NCBI GenBank assembly: GCA_946479505.1
Contig: CAMLGC010000110.1
Location: forward strand, 1 to 5,689
Length of the DNA stretch: 5,689 bases
DNA from: an uncultured Sphingomonadaceae bacterium
GTDB lineage: Bacteria > Pseudomonadota > Alphaproteobacteria > Sphingomonadales > Sphingomonadaceae
Direction: 5' to 3'
Positions 1 through 5,679 of the stretch are shown piece after piece. How positions within the stretch are numbered: the first letter of the stretch is position 1; each line of letters opens with the position of its first letter. The notes below the pieces were generated by a model that saw only the letters and a program-made list of their open reading frames with translations, had not been told where the DNA came from and made no database searches. Both the position numbers and the translations under genes were made by a program.

Positions 1-262
<262 letters not shown>

Positions 263-269
263 TCAGCGG

Positions 270-297
270 ATATAGGGGGGCTTGTCCTTGCCGCAAG
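270..297 (-). promoter_or_regulatory. Heat-shock (sigma-32 / RpoH) type promoter of dnaK
   Basis: Reading the minus strand, CTTGCG (297-292) is followed after 13 bases by CCCCTATAT (278-270). This closely matches the known RpoH pattern of CTTGAA, 13-15 bases, CCCCATNT, and the gene downstream is a classical RpoH target. Transcription would start near 262, giving a leader of about 80 bases before the dnaK ATG. The call rests on motif and context only. Confidence 0.7.
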
Positions 298-316
298 ATT
301 GGCGGACCCGTAGAAC
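288..316 (+). promoter_or_regulatory. Possible housekeeping promoter of the copper-chaperone gene
   Basis: TTGCCG (288-293) and TAGAAC (311-316) are separated by 17 bases, and each matches the sigma-70 consensus at 4 of 6 positions. Their position fits the gene starting at 352. The -35 box overlaps the -35 region of the divergent dnaK promoter, so the two may compete. The match is weak and could be chance. Confidence 0.3.
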
Positions 317-351
317 GTGCGTGTCCCGAAGCTGCACGAGGAGCCCTGCCG

Positions 352-801
352 TTGAAATCCGCGCTGGTCGCCGCTGTCGCTTTCGCCGCCATGCTTTCCG
401 GCTGCAACACGCAGGACGACATCTATGTGACCGACGCGTGGGTGCGGCTGCCCGCGGTCAAGGGGCGGCCCGCGGCGGCCTATTTCACGCTGCACGGCCA
501 TTCGAAGGACTCGGCGCTGGTCAACGTGATGAGCCAGGTCGCGATCCGCAGCGAGATGCACGAGACGATGGCCAAGGGCAGCATGACCAGCATGGCGCCG
601 GTTGCGCGCGTGCCGCTGCCCGCCGATTCGACGGTGGCGTTCGCGCCGGGCGGGCGGCACGTGATGCTGTTCCACGTCAATCCGGCGATCAAAGCGGGGA
701 GCGTCGTGCCGCTGCGGCTGACCTTTACCGGTTTCCCGCGGATCGACGTCGATGCGGTCGCGGTGGCGGCGGGCGCACCCTCCCCGTTCAAGGACGACTG
801 A
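352..801 (+). CDS. PCu(A)C-type periplasmic copper chaperone, lipoprotein
   Basis: This 149-aa protein belongs to the PCu(A)C (DUF461) family, which binds Cu(I) in the periplasm and helps metallate the CuA site of cytochrome c oxidase. Residues 1-18 form a lipoprotein signal (hydrophobic stretch, then lipobox L15-S16-G17-C18), so the mature protein should be membrane-anchored through C18. The copper motif is exact: H70-x10-M81-x21-H103-x-M105, with further methionines at 69, 73 and 78. The start is TTG at 352. It is preferred because GAGGAG (338-343) sits 8 bases upstream and the signal peptide begins there (MKSALVAAVAFAAMLSGC). The length is typical of the family. The next gene overlaps its 3' end in another frame, suggesting co-transcription. 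Family and ligands are read directly; delivery to the oxidase is inferred from the family. Confidence 0.9.
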   Translation: MKSALVAAVAFAAMLSGCNTQDDIYVTDAWVRLPAVKGRPAAAYFTLHGHSKDSALVNVMSQVAIRSEMHETMAKGSMTSMAPVARVPLPADSTVAFAPGGRHVMLFHVNPAIKAGSVVPLRLTFTGFPRIDVDAVAVAAGAPSPFKDD

Positions 802-1258
802 GCTGCCGGCGCGACCGCTGACCGAGGGCGAGGTCGCGCTTGCGACAGACGTGTTCGGCGACGCGATCGACTATCGCCGGGTGCGGATCGTGCAGCGCAA
901 ATGGGCCTTCTTCCAGCCGCGCCACGTCGTGATAGCGCCGCGCGGATCGATTTACTTCCACCCCGAGGGGAGCCTCTATCGCGACGATTTTGCGGCGGCG
1001 CGGCTTGGCGACCAGGGGCTGTTCATCCACGAGATGACGCATGTCTGGCAGCATCAAAAGGGCGTGTGCCTGCCGCTCGCACGCCATCCCTTCTGCCGTT
1101 ACGGTTACGCGCTCCATCCCGGCTGGCCGCTCGCGCGCTACGGGATCGAGCAGCAGGCCGAGATCGTGCGCCACGCCTTCCTGCTTCGCGCCGGTGCGGG
1201 CGTGGCGGGGGCGCCACCGCTGGCGCAATATGAAAGCGTTTTGCCGTTCGGGAGGTAA
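752..1258 (+). CDS. Small putative zinc metalloprotein with HExxH motif
   Basis: A protein of up to 168 aa. H93-E-M-T-H97, in the context LFIHEMTHVWQHQ, is a zincin-type zinc-binding and catalytic motif. An EQQAE segment about 40 residues later (E133 and E137) may provide the third ligand. The conserved part seems to run from PLTEGE (residue 22) to the end. I remember similar proteins annotated as 'vgr related protein' in sphingomonads, a name that says little about function. There is no signal peptide or membrane segment, so it is probably cytosolic. The start is uncertain: ATG 752 lies 50 bases inside the copper-chaperone gene with no clear ribosome site, while the next in-frame GTG (851) would remove the PLTEGE segment. 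Translational coupling to the preceding gene is likely. The substrate and role are unknown. Confidence 0.75.
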   Translation: MRSRWRRAHPPRSRTTELPARPLTEGEVALATDVFGDAIDYRRVRIVQRKWAFFQPRHVVIAPRGSIYFHPEGSLYRDDFAAARLGDQGLFIHEMTHVWQHQKGVCLPLARHPFCRYGYALHPGWPLARYGIEQQAEIVRHAFLLRAGAGVAGAPPLAQYESVLPFGR

Positions 1259-2074
1259 TCACGCGACGCCGAACGGCACGACGTGGTTGTCGGCGTAATG
1301 CCCGATTTGCGCGCGCCCTAGATACGGCACGCCCATCTCGCCGCACCAACGCGTAATCATCTGCTCGGGCGTCTCGGCGAAGGGTGGATCGTTCTCCTGC
1401 ACGTCGCGGATCGCGCCGAGGCGGATGCCGGCGATTCCCTTTAGCTGCGTCGCGTGCGCGACCTGGAAGAGCATGCGGTCGATCCGGTAGAGCGGCTCGG
1501 AGACCTCCTCGATCATCAGCACGTGATCGGTGAGGTCGGGCAGCCACGGCGTTCCGATCATCGCGGTGAGAATCGCGAGGTTGAACGCGGCGGCGGGACG
1601 GCGCCCGAGGCTCGGCTCCAGCCCCTTCGGATCCCGTGCGGTGAGCCAGGCGAGGCTCCGCGTCACCGTGACGTCGCCGCCCTTGCGATCGATGTCGATC
1701 GGCATCGGGCCGTGGATCGGCCGACCGATTCGCCGCGCGTAGAGCGCACCCAATAAGAACCCCGTGTCCGAATAGCCGCAATAGGCCTTGGCGTGCGCCG
1801 CCGGGCCGAGCGAATCCATGACGCGCGTCAGGATGCGGTTCGAGCCATAGCCGCCGCGGCCGAACCAGATCGCGTCGATCGCGGGGTCGTTCGCCATTTC
1901 GAGGAAGGCGTCCGCGCGCTGATCGTCGGTGCCGGCGAAATGGCCCGACGAGAGGAAGCATTGCGGGTGGAAGACGAGCTCGATCCCGGGAAACGCGATT
2001 GCTGCGAACGCGCCGATCCGCGCGACGACGATACGGTCCAGCTCACGCGCCGGTGCGACGATCCCGATCCGCAT
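1259..2074 (-). CDS. ldcA: Muramoyltetrapeptide LD-carboxypeptidase (peptidase S66)
   Basis: This 271-aa cytosolic enzyme of the S66 family removes the terminal D-Ala from muramoyl-tetrapeptides or free tetrapeptides during peptidoglycan recycling. The nucleophile elbow CGYSD places the catalytic Ser at S102. GRGGYGSNRIL (72-82) is the conserved S66 glycine-rich segment, and E190 (in MIEE) and H259 (in IGHYADN) fit the other two members of the Ser-Glu-His triad. The ATG at 2074 is chosen over an in-frame start 60 bases upstream because AAGGAG (2080-2085) sits 5 bases before it and the conserved RIGIVAPA begins there. The gene is divergent from the Mur ligase (46 bp apart), which could use its tripeptide product. 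It converges on the metalloprotein gene with no bases between the stop codons, so no terminator separates them. Confidence 0.9.
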   Translation of the reverse strand: MRIGIVAPARELDRIVVARIGAFAAIAFPGIELVFHPQCFLSSGHFAGTDDQRADAFLEMANDPAIDAIWFGRGGYGSNRILTRVMDSLGPAAHAKAYCGYSDTGFLLGALYARRIGRPIHGPMPIDIDRKGGDVTVTRSLAWLTARDPKGLEPSLGRRPAAAFNLAILTAMIGTPWLPDLTDHVLMIEEVSEPLYRIDRMLFQVAHATQLKGIAGIRLGAIRDVQENDPPFAETPEQMITRWCGEMGVPYLGRAQIGHYADNHVVPFGVA

Positions 2075-2104
2075 GGCTGCTCCTTGTGCCCGTTCCCGAA
2101 AGCG

Positions 2105-2134
2105 TCGATAGCCCGCGCACATGAGCGACGGCAA
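2105..2134 (-). promoter_or_regulatory. Possible promoter of the LD-carboxypeptidase gene
   Basis: On the minus strand TTGCCG (2134-2129) is followed after 18 bases by TATCGA (2110-2105), placed suitably for the start at 2074. On the plus strand the same area contains TTGTGC (2084-2089), 17 bases, then GATAGC (2107-2112), a still weaker candidate for the ligase gene. The two candidates overlap, so the divergent genes probably share a control region. Both matches are modest. Confidence 0.25.
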
Positions 2135-3509
2135 ATCCTACTTCTTCGTCGGCATCGGCGGCAGCGGCATGATGCCGCTCGCGATGATCCTTGCAGCGCG
2201 GGGTGCGACCGTCGCCGGATCGGACCGCGCGCTCGACGCGGGGCGCGTTCCGGCGAAGTTCGACAGTCTGCGCGCGCTCGGAATCGCGCTGTTCCCGCAG
2301 GACGGGAGCGGGATCGTCTCCGCCGATCAGATCGTCGTCGCGTCGGCAGCGGTCGAGGACAGCGTGCCGGACATCGTCGCGGCAAACCGTATCGGCGCCG
2401 AGCGGATGACGCGCGCCGAACTTAACGCGGCGCTCTTCAACGCGAGCGCGCTGCCGATCGGCGTCGCGGGCACGAGCGGCAAATCGACCGTGACGGGCAT
2501 GATCGGCTGGATGCTGCACTCGGCGGGCCGCGACCCGACGGTGATGAACGGCGCGGTGATGAAGAACTTCGCCAGCGATGCGGCGCCGTTCGCGAGCGCG
2601 TTGGTGGGCGGCGGCGATCCGTACGTGAGCGAAGTCGACGAGAGCGACGGCTCGATCGCGCTCTATTCGCCCAGGATCGCGGTGCTCAACAACGTGAGCC
2701 TCGACCACAAAACGCTCGAGGAGCTGCGCGCGTTGTTCGGCGGCTTCATCGGCAAAGCCGGAACGGCGGTGGTCAATCTCGACAATGGCGAAGGCGCGGC
2801 GCTGGCGATGGCGCTGCCCGACAAGCGCCGGCTGACTTTCGCGATCGGGAGCGAAGCGGATCTGGTGGCGGAAGAGTTGACGCCGGAGCCGTTCGGGATC
2901 GGGTTCGATCTCGTTGCCGGCGACGATCGCCATCGCATTCGGCTCCAGGTGCCGGGACGGCACAACGTCTCGAACGCGCTCGCCGCGATCGGCGCATGCG
3001 TCGCCGCGGGGGTGCCGATAGACGAGGCGGCGCGAGCGATCGAGGGGTTCGCGGGGCTCAAGCGGCGGTTCGAGCTGGTCGGCGAAGCGAACGGCGTCGC
3101 CGTGATCGACGATTTCGGGCACAATCCCGACAAGATCGCCGCGACGCTCGACACACTTCATGCCTTTGCCGGCCGGCTGCTGATCCTGTTCCAGCCGCAC
3201 GGCTATGGGCCCTTGAAGGTCATGCGGCGCGAACTGGTGGCGAGCCTGGTCGAGCGGCTCGGGCCCGACGACCTGATCGTGCTGCCCGATCCGGTCTATC
3301 AGGGCGGCACCGTGACCCGTGAGGTGACGAGCGCCGACATCGTCACCGACGTGGCCGCGACGGGCGCGAACGCGCTCCACATCCCCGATCGCGAGGCGGC
3401 GGCGACGCACCTCGTCGCCGAGGCGCGGCCGGGCGACCGAATCGTCGTGATGGGCGCGCGCGACGATACGCTGAGCAGCCTTGCGCAGGCGATGCTCGAG
3501 CGACTCTGA
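2121..3509 (+). CDS. Mur ligase family protein, MurC/Mpl-like (probable peptidoglycan recycling ligase)
   Basis: A 462-aa ATP-dependent amide ligase with the three Mur domains. [11 protein letters not shown] (11-21) is the MurC/Mpl-type N-terminal nucleotide-sugar binding loop. GTSGKST (117-123) is the ATP P-loop. SEVDESDGS (170-178) and LNNVSLDHK (189-197) are central-domain motifs, [12 protein letters not shown] (279-290) starts the C-terminal part, and KRRFELVG (314-321) with [10 protein letters not shown] (330-339) follows. MurC and Mpl usually have GTHGKTT and D-[YF]-[GA]-HHP, so S119 and N335 are departures; HNPD is more like MurE, MurT or cyanophycin-synthetase ligases. The length fits Mpl (about 457 aa). 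Pairing with an LD-carboxypeptidase argues for Mpl-like ligation of recycled tripeptide to UDP-MurNAc; this is inference. ATG 2121 lacks a clear ribosome site. Confidence 0.85.
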   Translation: MSDGKSYFFVGIGGSGMMPLAMILAARGATVAGSDRALDAGRVPAKFDSLRALGIALFPQDGSGIVSADQIVVASAAVEDSVPDIVAANRIGAERMTRAELNAALFNASALPIGVAGTSGKSTVTGMIGWMLHSAGRDPTVMNGAVMKNFASDAAPFASALVGGGDPYVSEVDESDGSIALYSPRIAVLNNVSLDHKTLEELRALFGGFIGKAGTAVVNLDNGEGAALAMALPDKRRLTFAIGSEADLVAEELTPEPFGIGFDLVAGDDRHRIRLQVPGRHNVSNALAAIGACVAAGVPIDEAARAIEGFAGLKRRFELVGEANGVAVIDDFGHNPDKIAATLDTLHAFAGRLLILFQPHGYGPLKVMRRELVASLVERLGPDDLIVLPDPVYQGGTVTREVTSADIVTDVAATGANALHIPDREAAATHLVAEARPGDRIVVMGARDDTLSSLAQAMLERL

Positions 3510-3574
3510 GACGCTCAATCCGTCAAAGGTGAAACAAAAGTCATACCCAGGATGGTGTGCATTCGCCTGTGTAA

Positions 3575-3582
3575 AGCCCGCT
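3575..3582. repeat. Target site duplication, left copy
   Basis: AGCCCGCT is repeated exactly at 5635-5642, immediately outside the matching inverted repeats. Eight bases is the usual duplication length for IS1595-family elements. The octamer is nearly palindromic (AGC-CC-GCT), which makes the inverted repeats look longer than they are. Confidence 0.9.
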
Positions 3583-3607
3583 GGACATTATATACTTGAC
3601 AAAGCAA
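3583..3607 (+). repeat. Left terminal inverted repeat of the IS1595-family element
   Basis: The 25 bases starting GGACATTATATAC match the reverse complement of 5610-5634 at 23 positions, differing at 3596 (T against A) and 3602 (A against C). After a 2-base gap, TGGCA also matches on both sides. The first difference gives the left end a TTGACA -35 box where the right end has ATGACA. Confidence 0.9.
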
Positions 3608-3625
3608 TGGCAGAACGCCTAGTGT
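3596..3625 (+). promoter_or_regulatory. Transposase promoter, with its -35 box in the left inverted repeat
   Basis: A perfect TTGACA (3596-3601) is followed after 18 bases by TAGTGT (3620-3625). The transposase ATG is at 3632, only 6 bases after the -10 box, so transcription would start at or next to the start codon. The absence of any Shine-Dalgarno sequence agrees with this and suggests a leaderless mRNA. Confidence 0.55.
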
Positions 3626-3631
3626 TTCTGC

Positions 3632-4585
3632 ATGACGAACATCACCGCCCCTCGCTTCACCAACGCCGACGCAGCCCGCGAGCATCTTGAGGCCCTCCGT
3701 TGGCCCGAGGGTCCGGTTTGCCCGCATTGCGGCTCGCTGGACGCCAAGCGTCTTCCCGAGCAGCGCGGGCGCCCCACCAAGGCGCATCCCGAGGGCGCGG
3801 TTCGCAAGGGCGTCATCCAGTGCAACGCATGCCGCAAGCAATATTCGGTGACGGTCGGCACCGTATTCGAGGCGAGCAAGGTTCCGCTCAACAAGTGGCT
3901 GCTCGCCAATCATCTGATCGTGTCGAGCAAAAAGGGCATTTCCGCCCACCAGCTCCACCGCATGCTCGGCGTCACCTACAAGACGGCCTGGTTCATGGCG
4001 CATCGCATCCGCGAAGCGATGGTCCCCGACGACAGCGGCCCGATGGGCGGCGATGGCGGCTTCGTGGAAGCGGACGAAACCTATATCGGTCGCGTTCCCG
4101 GCAACAACCGCATGGCGATCCACAACATGAACAAGGTCGTCTCGCTGGTCGATCGCGTGACGGGTCGCGCAATGTCGGTTGTGTTCACTGGCGGTATCAA
4201 CAGCGGCACGATCGGCAACATGCTATTGAAGCACGTCTCGCCCAAGGCAACGCTGATGACCGACGAAGCCCGCCACTATCTCAACATGGGAACGTTGTTT
4301 TCGGCGCATCACACCGTCAATCATTCGCGCGACGAATATGTGCGCGATGGCGTGTTCCACACCAACACCATCGAGGGCTTCTTCGGCATCTTCAAGCGTG
4401 GAATGCGCGGTGTGTATCAGCATTGCGGATCGCAGCATTTGCAACGCTACCTGCGCGAGTTTGATTTCCGCTACGCGCACCGTTCAGCGCTCGGCGTGAA
4501 TGACGAAGCGCGCGCCAACATTGCCCTGCGCGGCATCGGCGGGAAGCGCCTCACCTATCGGCGGATTGGTCCAGTCGCAGCCTAA
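3632..4585 (+). CDS. IS1595-family transposase
   Basis: A 317-aa transposase that should cut and join the ends of the surrounding element. An N-terminal zinc ribbon uses C30-x2-C33 and C64-x2-C67, as in the Zn_Tnp_IS1595 domain. A helix-turn-helix-like stretch follows (about 100-125, KGISAHQLHRMLGVTYKTAW). The ISXO2-like DDE domain then begins: D148 in ADETYIG, D211 in LMTDEARHY, and the H243-T-N-T-I-E248-G-F-F segment with K255 and R256. These motifs cover the acidic triad and the basic residues after it, as expected for the family. The frame is open throughout and the length is normal, so it looks functional. The ATG at 3632 is the only sensible start before the zinc ribbon and has no ribosome site (see the promoter entry). 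Confidence 0.95.
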   Translation: MTNITAPRFTNADAAREHLEALRWPEGPVCPHCGSLDAKRLPEQRGRPTKAHPEGAVRKGVIQCNACRKQYSVTVGTVFEASKVPLNKWLLANHLIVSSKKGISAHQLHRMLGVTYKTAWFMAHRIREAMVPDDSGPMGGDGGFVEADETYIGRVPGNNRMAIHNMNKVVSLVDRVTGRAMSVVFTGGINSGTIGNMLLKHVSPKATLMTDEARHYLNMGTLFSAHHTVNHSRDEYVRDGVFHTNTIEGFFGIFKRGMRGVYQHCGSQHLQRYLREFDFRYAHRSALGVNDEARANIALRGIGGKRLTYRRIGPVAA

Positions 4586-4600
4586 GCATCCCGCGCTCGG

Positions 4601-4633
4601 CCGTAAGCGCACCTTCAAGGGCGGCGCTTACGG
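4601..4633. other. Strong hairpin just after the transposase gene
   Basis: CCGTAAGCGC (4601-4610) and GCGCTTACGG (4624-4633) are perfect 10-bp inverted arms around a 13-base loop. The loop itself contains CCT-TCA-AGG, which could form a small inner stem. It starts 15 bases after the transposase stop. No T-tract follows on either strand, so it is not a typical intrinsic terminator. It could limit read-through, protect the transposase mRNA 3' end, or bind a protein. Confidence 0.5.
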
Positions 4634-4657
4634 AACGCGCTGGACGAAGAAGCGCGA

Positions 4658-4810
4658 CTAGCGCTTTTGCGCTGTCCGCTTGCCGCCGCCGATCGGCCTT
4701 CCGCGCCGCCGAGGTTGATCCGTTGACTCTCGATCTGATTCATGCGGCTTTGGTGGCGTGCTCAGCATCCGCTTAAGCACCTCGTCTTGTTCGGGCAGAT
4801 CATTCTTCAT
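4658..4810 (-). CDS. Small basic hypothetical protein within the insertion sequence
   Basis: A 50-aa frame on the minus strand starting MKNDLPEQDEVLKRML, with TPPKPH at residues 18-23. Its tail is rich in Arg, Lys and Gly (from PRRRGRP onward) and ends in QKR. Short proteins with an acidic helix followed by a TPPKPH-like motif and a basic tail are, from memory, common unannotated proteins in bacteria. That resemblance is the main reason for calling it. No function is known to me. The ATG at 4810-4808 overlaps the start codon of the divergent cargo gene; an in-frame GTG at 4846 would add 12 residues. Neither has a good ribosome site. An AGCGC-TTTT-GCGCT hairpin (4660-4673) sits at its stop codon. 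The frame could be chance. Confidence 0.45.
   Translation of the reverse strand: MKNDLPEQDEVLKRMLSTPPKPHESDRESTDQPRRRGRPIGGGKRTAQKR
4660..4673. other. Small hairpin at the end of the minus-strand small gene
   Basis: AGCGC-TTTT-GCGCT is a perfect 5-bp stem with a 4-base loop overlapping the TAG stop of the small minus-strand frame. No T-tract follows, so a terminator role is not established. Confidence 0.3.
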
Positions 4811-5573
4811 GCCTATCGCTATATCCCGAAATGACTTCAAAGGCACCGTCCTAAAAGTAGAACGGGCCGATCATCACATCGCGGAGTTTGAAAAGATTGT
4901 CCGGCGACACACGACAGATAACGTCCAATCGCTCAATCCCAAGCTTCACAAGAACCAGAGGAAAATGCGAGGATTCGGGCGCCCCGTTCCAAAGTACGCT
5001 CCATTGGTCGTGGGCGACGCGATTCATAATCTCAGAACGGCCCTTGACCACTGTTACTGTGCGCTCGTCGAAGCCAACGGTGGCACCATCGGCAATCGCA
5101 CCCGATTTCCATTCCACGCTGATCGGAAGAGTGCGGAAGCCGACCTGAGGGGACAGAAAGAGACTATTCGACCGAGCGATGCCGTCATCAACTGCATTCT
5201 GGATGATATCAAACCGTTCAAGGACGGAGGGAACGACCTCTATGGTATCCACCGGCTCGACATTGCCGATAAGCATCACATTCTCATCGGCACTGAGGTT
5301 GAAACCAAGATTGGTGAGATGCAGATAGTCTTGGCCGATGGAACTCGGGGAGGAAAGTGGGAAAACTTCTCCATCGTGACGCAGCACGACTTGCCGCTCA
5401 CCGCCATCGGTTTCCCTAAGGGAGTAGGGGCTATACTCAAGGACGATCCTAAGACGACCTTCGACATACGCTTCGCTAAAGGCACACCCTTCGAGGGTGA
5501 GAGTATTCTGAACACGCTCAAACGATTTGAGCGCCTCGTTTCCGATACGATCGTACTTCTCTCTCGCCTCTAG
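4809..5573 (+). CDS. Cargo protein of the insertion sequence, uncharacterised HNLRxALDH family
   Basis: A 254-aa soluble protein with no signal peptide or membrane segment. An N-terminal helical part (LKVERADHHIAEFEKIV, 15-31) leads to VVGDAIHNLRTALDHCYCAL (67-86). Then come a segment with RFPFHAD (99-105), KPFKDGGNDLYGIHRLDIADKH (135-156) and a beta-rich C-terminal half. I recognise this order from a widespread family of bacterial hypothetical proteins, but no function is known to me. R76-x4-H81 resembles the catalytic Rx4-6H motif of HEPN RNases; this is only a hint. ATG 4809 is preferred over 4758 because the extra 17 residues look like antisense of the small minus-strand gene; the ribosome site is poor. 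G+C in lines I counted is 48-60%, against about 75% in a line of the ligase gene, so the cargo is probably of foreign origin. Confidence 0.75.
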   Translation: MPIAISRNDFKGTVLKVERADHHIAEFEKIVRRHTTDNVQSLNPKLHKNQRKMRGFGRPVPKYAPLVVGDAIHNLRTALDHCYCALVEANGGTIGNRTRFPFHADRKSAEADLRGQKETIRPSDAVINCILDDIKPFKDGGNDLYGIHRLDIADKHHILIGTEVETKIGEMQIVLADGTRGGKWENFSIVTQHDLPLTAIGFPKGVGAILKDDPKTTFDIRFAKGTPFEGESILNTLKRFERLVSDTIVLLSRL

Positions 5574-5609
5574 CGCCGGCCTGTCGCCGCGCTCTCGATC
5601 AGTGCCAGC

Positions 5610-5634
5610 TTGCTGTGTCATGTATATAATGTCC
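5610..5634 (-). repeat. Right terminal inverted repeat of the IS1595-family element
   Basis: The reverse complement starts GGACATTATATACATGACA and matches the left end at 23 of 25 positions. On the plus strand it contains a perfect TATAAT (5625-5630) pointing out of the element, but I see no good -35 box 16-18 bases before it. Confidence 0.9.
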
Positions 5635-5642
5635 AGCCCGCT
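5635..5642. repeat. Target site duplication, right copy
   Basis: AGCCCGCT, identical to 3575-3582. Together the two copies fix the ends of the insertion sequence to the base. Confidence 0.9.
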
Positions 5643-5646
5643 TGAC
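5635..5646. promoter_or_regulatory. Right part of an operator-like palindrome split by the insertion
   Basis: Removing the insertion sequence and one target copy joins GTAAAGC (3571-3577) to CCGCTTGAC (5638-5646). This gives GTAAAGC-CC-GCTTGAC, an imperfect palindrome with 6 of 7 arm bases matching. The element inserted across its centre, so neither side keeps a complete copy. Confidence 0.5.
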
Positions 5647-5662
5647 GTAAAGCTTGCTTGTC
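5647..5662. promoter_or_regulatory. Operator-like palindrome, second of three
   Basis: GTAAAGC-TT-GCTTGTC: the left arm matches the reverse complement of the right arm (GACAAGC) at 5 of 7 positions. It starts 16 bases after the first palindrome (in the restored sequence) and has the same half-site, so it is likely bound by the same regulator. Confidence 0.5.
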
Positions 5663-5663
5663 T

Positions 5664-5679
5664 GTAAAGCTACCTTTAC
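5664..5679. promoter_or_regulatory. Operator-like palindrome, third of three
   Basis: GTAAAGC-TA-CCTTTAC: the arms match at 6 of 7 positions. It starts 17 bases after the second palindrome. The gene it would control lies beyond the right edge of the window. Confidence 0.5.

Larger units (their letters stand above)
3583..5634 (+). mobile_element. Complete IS1595-family insertion sequence with cargo genes
   Basis: The 2052-bp element is bounded by imperfect inverted repeats starting GGACATTATATAC and by the 8-bp duplication AGCCCGCT. It carries an intact IS1595-type transposase (3632-4585) and then about 1050 bp of extra DNA. That extra DNA holds a cargo gene (4809-5573) and a probable small gene on the other strand (4658-4810). 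Simple IS1595-family members are about half to two-thirds this size, and cargo-bearing members of the family are known. The transposase is uninterrupted, so the element may still be active. The perfect duplication and near-matching ends suggest a fairly recent insertion. Which named subgroup it belongs to cannot be told from the sequence by eye. Confidence 0.92.

Noticed and set aside
2075..2134. Longer version of the LD-carboxypeptidase with 20 extra N-terminal residues
   Set aside because: The internal ATG at 2074 has a strong AAGGAG at the right distance and begins the conserved domain; the extension would overlap the divergent ligase gene.
2043..3518. Long open frame (491 aa) on the minus strand opposite the Mur ligase
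   Set aside because: High G+C produces long antisense frames. The translation is a low-complexity Arg/Ala/His-rich product with no domains, while the plus strand is a clear Mur ligase.
3510..3574. Search for a terminator after the Mur ligase
   Set aside because: No stem-loop with a T-tract is visible between the stop codon and the insertion site.
3571..3582. Inverted repeats of the insertion sequence seeming to extend outward to GTAAAGC / GTCAAGC
   Set aside because: The extension comes from the target site itself being a palindrome. The exact 8-bp direct repeat AGCCCGCT places the element's ends at 3583 and 5634.
4566..4659. Peptide in another frame after the transposase, ending FKGGAYGTRWTKKRD and then a stop
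   Set aside because: It looks somewhat protein-like and could be a frameshifted tail or remnant. It has no start codon of its own, and the transposase already ends with normal family motifs, so it is not called.
4851..5621. Long open frame (256 aa) on the minus strand across the cargo gene
   Set aside because: The plus-strand frame shows recognisable family motifs (HNLRTALDH, GGNDLYGIHRLDIADKH); the minus-strand translation shows none, so it is taken as a shadow frame.
5625..5630. Perfect TATAAT at the right end as an outward promoter
   Set aside because: No reasonable -35 box lies 16-18 bases upstream and the extended -10 TG is one base out of place, so it is mentioned but not called as a promoter.
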